Shown in pieces: positions 61,242 to 64,000 of a stretch of 64,000 nucleotides of DNA. This stretch comes from Ectopseudomonas mendocina (lineage in GTDB: Bacteria; Pseudomonadota; Gammaproteobacteria; Pseudomonadales; Pseudomonadaceae): assembly GCF_016008875.1 (NCBI RefSeq), contig NZ_JADTQG010000006.1:186001-250000 (forward strand). Direction: 5' to 3'. Both the position numbers and the translations under genes were made by a program. How positions within the stretch are numbered: the stretch's first letter is position 1; each line of letters starts with the position of its first letter. The notes beneath the pieces are model-generated. The model worked only from the letters and a program-made list of their open reading frames with translations. It did not search any database and had not been told where the DNA came from.

Positions 61242-62051
61242 TCAGTCGAGGGCTTCGACTTTGACGCGCAGCGACATGTCTTCGCGGCCTTGGGTGGTGT
61301 GCCGGCGTAGCACATCGCGGCCGCTGGAACTGGTTTGCTCGCTGACGCCGCCGAGGGTGATCCATTCGCCCAGGCGGCCACTGACACGCGTGTCGGTGCT
61401 CTGCACGTCGACTACGCCGGGGCGGTGGTCATTCATCCGGTCGCGCTGGCTGCTGATGGAAACATGCACCAGCTCGCCGGAGAGGCTGGCCGTTACGTAG
61501 AAGCCCTGGGTCACGTCACGGTACTGGGTGTCCTGGTACACCTGGCCGTACGGGCCGGTGCTGGTGCTGGTCAGCGGTACGCTCTGACCGACCTGGATCA
61601 GCGCCGGATAGCCCTCGGTGGCCTGCACCTGCTGGGTGCCGCCGCCGCGGCTGTCGGTGCTGCGACGGATGATGCGTACCTGGTCGCGACCGTTGACTTC
61701 GCCACGGCCGACCTGCACTTCGGCATTGCCGGCGCTAAGGGTGCCATCGGCCCGATAGCCACGGTCGTTCTGGTAGTTGCTGTCGGTACTTTCCACGGTG
61801 ATCAGCAGGCGGCGCGGACGGGTGTCGAGCTGCTGCAGGAGCACACGAACTTCGCCGATCTTGGCAGGTGAGGCATTGACCACCAGCTGGTTGCCGTAGG
61901 CACTGACCTTGCCCTCGTTGCCGAGCATCGACTGCACCACGCCCATTACGTCGTCGGCGGTGCGGTAGTTCAGTGGGATTACCTCGGTAGCGGCTTGTAG
62001 CGGCAGGCACAGGCCGAGAAGCAGGGCGGCGAACAGCGTGCGCAGGGTCAT
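61242..62051 (-). CDS. secretin N-domain-like exported protein
   Basis: A 269-residue protein with a signal peptide (about 1-20). Residues 22-85 form a secretin N1/NolW-like domain (ATEVIPLNYRTADDVMGVV, then NQLVVNASPAKIGEVRVLL and QLDTRPRRLLITVES). The rest is beta-rich, resembling the start of a secretin barrel but lacking the long C-terminal pore region, so it cannot form a full secretin alone. Its start overlaps the stop of the phospholipase-D-like gene (ATGA). Last gene of the roxA cluster. Possibly an assembly or scaffold protein; unproven. Confidence 0.75.
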   Translation of the reverse strand: MTLRTLFAALLLGLCLPLQAATEVIPLNYRTADDVMGVVQSMLGNEGKVSAYGNQLVVNASPAKIGEVRVLLQQLDTRPRRLLITVESTDSNYQNDRGYRADGTLSAGNAEVQVGRGEVNGRDQVRIIRRSTDSRGGGTQQVQATEGYPALIQVGQSVPLTSTSTGPYGQVYQDTQYRDVTQGFYVTASLSGELVHVSISSQRDRMNDHRPGVVDVQSTDTRVSGRLGEWITLGGVSEQTSSSGRDVLRRHTTQGREDMSLRVKVEALD

Positions 62052-62689
62052 AGCAGGAAGCTCCGCAGGTCGGGGTCGGTAATGCTGGTATCCCAGGCCT
62101 GATCGAACTGGGCCTGACGCTGGCGCACGCGCGCCGGATCGTTGTACAGGGTGTAGCCGGACTGCTGATCGAGTTCCGGGCGCAACAGCAGCCCTCTGTC
62201 GTCGGCGATCAGGAAGGCCAGTTCATCGCTGGCGTAGTCCGGGTTGAGTTTGCGGATATGCAAGTTGGAGGACAGCCGACGCGATAGGGCGAGCAGGCGA
62301 TGGCCTTCCTTCACCGCACGGGTTGGATCGCGCAGCAGGATGCGCAGGCGCGCCCGCGGGCTGTTCAGCAGGAAACGGGTGCAGGCCTGCTGCACGCTGC
62401 TGTGGTGATAGAGCCAGGGCTCGAGATCGTCGGTATACAGACACAGGTTGCGCTGGGCCTGCTGGATGAATGCCAGAACGTGGGCGCGCGCCTCCTGCGG
62501 CTTGCTGAAGCGCTCCAGGTGCTCATGCTGGCCGAGGACGAACGGTGCCGGCTCCCATTGCGCCGCGTCCGCCGTGACGGGCTCGGGGTTGTGCACGGCA
62601 AAACGCCCCGGCGACTCGAATTCGATGGCCGCCAACTCAGTGGCTTCTGGCGTATCGCTCGGTTCGACCGGGGCGTCTTTTTCGTTCAT
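62048..62689 (-). CDS. phospholipase D-like fold protein lacking HKD motif, unknown function
   Basis: A 213-residue cytoplasmic protein. From about residue 70 it has a PLD-like pattern (NLCLYTDDLEPWLYHHSSVQ, RARLRILLRDPTRAVKEGHRLL, and FLIADDRGLLLRPELDQQSGYT-like segment LIADDRGLLLRPEL). The catalytic HxK(x4)D signature is absent, so it is probably not an active phosphodiesterase. It overlaps the secretin-domain gene and lies eight bases after a GNAT gene. No known function. Confidence 0.7.
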   Translation of the reverse strand: MNEKDAPVEPSDTPEATELAAIEFESPGRFAVHNPEPVTADAAQWEPAPFVLGQHEHLERFSKPQEARAHVLAFIQQAQRNLCLYTDDLEPWLYHHSSVQQACTRFLLNSPRARLRILLRDPTRAVKEGHRLLALSRRLSSNLHIRKLNPDYASDELAFLIADDRGLLLRPELDQQSGYTLYNDPARVRQRQAQFDQAWDTSITDPDLRSFLL

Positions 62690-62697
62690 CTGGATAT

Positions 62698-63123
62698 CTA
62701 CTGGCTGGTGCGCACCATATCAACGTGCGGTATGCCGGCGTCGAGGTATTCGTCGCTGACAATCCTGAAGCCTAGCCTTTCATAGAACGGTGTGGCGTGC
62801 ACCTGGGCAGTGAGCATTTGCTGATGCAGGCCGCGTTTTTCCGCTTCGGCAATCACCGCCTGCATCAGTTTCTCGCCGACCTTGAGGCCGCGCCAGTCCT
62901 TGAGCACCGAGACGCGACCGATATGGCCGTCCGGCAGCAGGCGTGCGGTGCCAACCGGGTAGTCGCCTTCCTCGGCGAGAAAGTGCACGGCCTCGGTATC
63001 TTCGGCGTCCCACTCCAGCTCCGGCGGTACCGATTGCTCGGCGACGAACACGCTGTCGCGGATGCGGCGAAGCTCGGCGATGTCCTTATGCCAGTCCGCG
63101 ACACGGACGGTGATCTCACTCAT
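62698..63123 (-). CDS. GNAT family N-acetyltransferase
   Basis: A 141-residue compact GNAT enzyme. Substrate-facing N-terminus IRDSVFVAEQSVPPELEWD, acetyl-CoA motif RVSVLKDWRGLKVGEKLM (about 74-91), and ATPFYERLGFRIVSDEYLDAGIPHV at the C-terminus (seen as FYERLGFRIVSDEY, GIPHVDM). This resembles the ElaA/YjcF-type group. The ATG at 63123 (MSEITVRVADW) lies inside the end of roxA by eight bases, indicating coupled translation. Confidence 0.85.
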   Translation of the reverse strand: MSEITVRVADWHKDIAELRRIRDSVFVAEQSVPPELEWDAEDTEAVHFLAEEGDYPVGTARLLPDGHIGRVSVLKDWRGLKVGEKLMQAVIAEAEKRGLHQQMLTAQVHATPFYERLGFRIVSDEYLDAGIPHVDMVRTSQ

Positions 63124-64000
63124 CGGCAAATCCCAGGCTGCCCTGTTTGACCAGTTCCCACAGCAGGGTACGCCCCTCGTCGTCGGCCAGCCAGGCGCCG
63201 AGGTTTTCCACATGTAACGCGTCGGCGCTGCAGATCAGCTTCAGCAGATCGCGCAAGCGCGCCGACACCAGGCGGCTCTGGCCGCTGGCGAACAGCACCA
63301 GGTCTTCACCCACTTCCGACCAGGCCATGCGTGCGCTGGGGTTGCGGATGACGATCGCACCATCTTCCAGGGCGCCGAGGAAGTCGTCTTCCTCGATTTC
63401 GATGCCGGCGACCAGTTCCGGGTACTTGGGCTCGGTCATGAACTGGCCGAACCAGGTCATCAGCAGGCGCTCGTCGCTCATGTGTTCGTTGAGCAGCGCC
63501 TTGAGACGTTCCAGGGCGTCGCGCTGGATCTGGTTGGGGTCCTCGCTCGGCTGGATGTCAGCGTCGCTGTAACGCTCTTCGTCGGGCAGGAACTGGCCGA
63601 GGAAGTCAGTGAAATGGGTCAGCACTTCGGCGGCGCTCGGCGCGCGGAAGCCCACGGAATAGGTCATGCAATCATCCTCGGCAATGCCGTTGTGGGCCAG
63701 GCACGGCGGCAGATAAAGCATGTCGCCGGGCTCCAGTACCCACTCATCAGTTGGTTCGAATTCGGCCAGGATCTTCAGATCGGCGTGGGGGAGCAGCGGG
63801 CTGTCGGCATCGCACATCTGGCCAATCTGCCAGCGGCGATGGCCGTGGGCCTGCAGCAGGAATACGTCGTAGTTGTCGAAATGTGGACCGACGCCGCCGC
63901 CGGGTGCAGCGAAGCTGATCATCAGGTCGTCGATGCGCCACTTGGGCAGGAACTTGAAGTCTTCCAGCAGTTCGGCCACTTCCGGGACGAATTGGTCGAC
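63116..64000 (-). CDS. roxA: ribosomal protein uL16 arginine hydroxylase RoxA/YcfD, 5' end missing
   Basis: A JmjC/cupin 2-oxoglutarate- and iron-dependent oxygenase that hydroxylates an arginine of ribosomal protein L16. The iron triad is visible: VGPHFDNYDVFLLQ gives His-x-Asp, and LPPCLAHNGIAEDD the distal His. C-terminal winged-helix and dimerisation parts follow. The frame stays open to the last base of the window, so the N-terminus (probably about 95 residues) is beyond it. The end overlaps the GNAT gene. First visible gene of a four-gene run. Confidence 0.9.
   Translation of the reverse strand, partial: VDQFVPEVAELLEDFKFLPKWRIDDLMISFAAPGGGVGPHFDNYDVFLLQAHGHRRWQIGQMCDADSPLLPHADLKILAEFEPTDEWVLEPGDMLYLPPCLAHNGIAEDDCMTYSVGFRAPSAAEVLTHFTDFLGQFLPDEERYSDADIQPSEDPNQIQRDALERLKALLNEHMSDERLLMTWFGQFMTEPKYPELVAGIEIEEDDFLGALEDGAIVIRNPSARMAWSEVGEDLVLFASGQSRLVSARLRDLLKLICSADALHVENLGAWLADDEGRTLLWELVKQGSLGFADE

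Noticed and set aside
62048..62689. Active phospholipase D or cardiolipin synthase
   Set aside because: No HxKxxxxD motif is present, and length allows only one half of such an enzyme.
63740..63770. tRNA-like GGTTCGAATTC sequence
   Set aside because: It lies inside the roxA coding frame and no acceptor or anticodon stem can be built around it.

Overview
The window is a GC-rich, gene-dense chromosomal segment of a gamma-proteobacterium, almost certainly a Pseudomonas sensu lato. The evidence is a 13-gene NADH dehydrogenase I operon with fused nuoCD, a 531-residue isocitrate lyase beside it, a TgpA transglutaminase operon, a tripartite RND pump with two different inner-membrane pumps (MuxABC-OpmB/MdtABC type), the tamA-tamB pair, and several REP/REPIN palindromes with the Pseudomonas head sequence (TGTGGGAGC or TGTAGGAGC). 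From memory, several blocks match Pseudomonas aeruginosa neighbourhoods, which suggests a species of the P. mendocina/oleovorans side of the genus; this was not tested by a search. Base composition and codon use look uniform. I see no prophage, insertion sequence, CRISPR array, tRNA or rRNA.

Layout. 1-1.65 kb: 3' end of the tRNA 2-selenouridine synthase gene, a small lipoprotein and a flavin-reductase-like protein. 1.8-3.7 kb: a chemoreceptor. 3.8-9.4 kb: MoxR ATPase, DUF58 protein and TgpA transglutaminase in an overlapping operon, then a CHAD protein and an acyl-CoA thioesterase. 9.5-12.3 kb (minus): an Mpo1-like membrane protein, a second chemoreceptor and TatD. 12.6-17 kb: an MltF-type lytic transglycosylase, a DoxX protein, and a LysR regulator divergent from an acyl-CoA dehydrogenase. 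17.1-20.7 kb (minus): a previously easy-to-miss 59-residue gene, a TerC/Alx protein, a phosphate-binding-protein/OmpA fusion and exonuclease III. 20.9-27.7 kb: an acetyltransferase, tamA-tamB and thiol peroxidase. 27.9-36.9 kb: muxA-muxB-muxC-opmB. 37-41.2 kb: an MHYT-GGDEF-EAL protein, an orphan TRAP substrate-binding protein and trans-aconitate methyltransferase. 41.3-56.3 kb (minus): nuoABCDEFGHIJKLMN. 56.9-60.7 kb: a Notum/pectin-acetylesterase-like secreted hydrolase, a membrane-anchored helical protein and aceA. 61.2-64 kb (minus): a four-gene run of roxA (cut by the window end), a GNAT enzyme, a phospholipase-D-like protein and a secretin N-domain protein.

Functionally the segment joins central energy metabolism (complex I, glyoxylate shunt, trans-aconitate detoxification) with envelope biogenesis and maintenance (TamAB, MltF, TgpA operon, PBP-OmpA fusion, Mux efflux) and sensing (two chemoreceptors, one c-di-GMP protein).

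Most of this is ordinary core genome. The parts most worth a second look are not protein systems but small structures: REPINs sitting inside the nuo and mux operons, three near-identical 16-bp palindromes around the TRAP gene, and a 557-bp aceA upstream region with a TGTAGT-type inverted repeat and four copies of ACTTCGT. Among proteins, the unstudied pair next to aceA and the roxA-linked cluster are the best candidates for new biology. I did not find convincing evidence of a wholly new multi-gene system.
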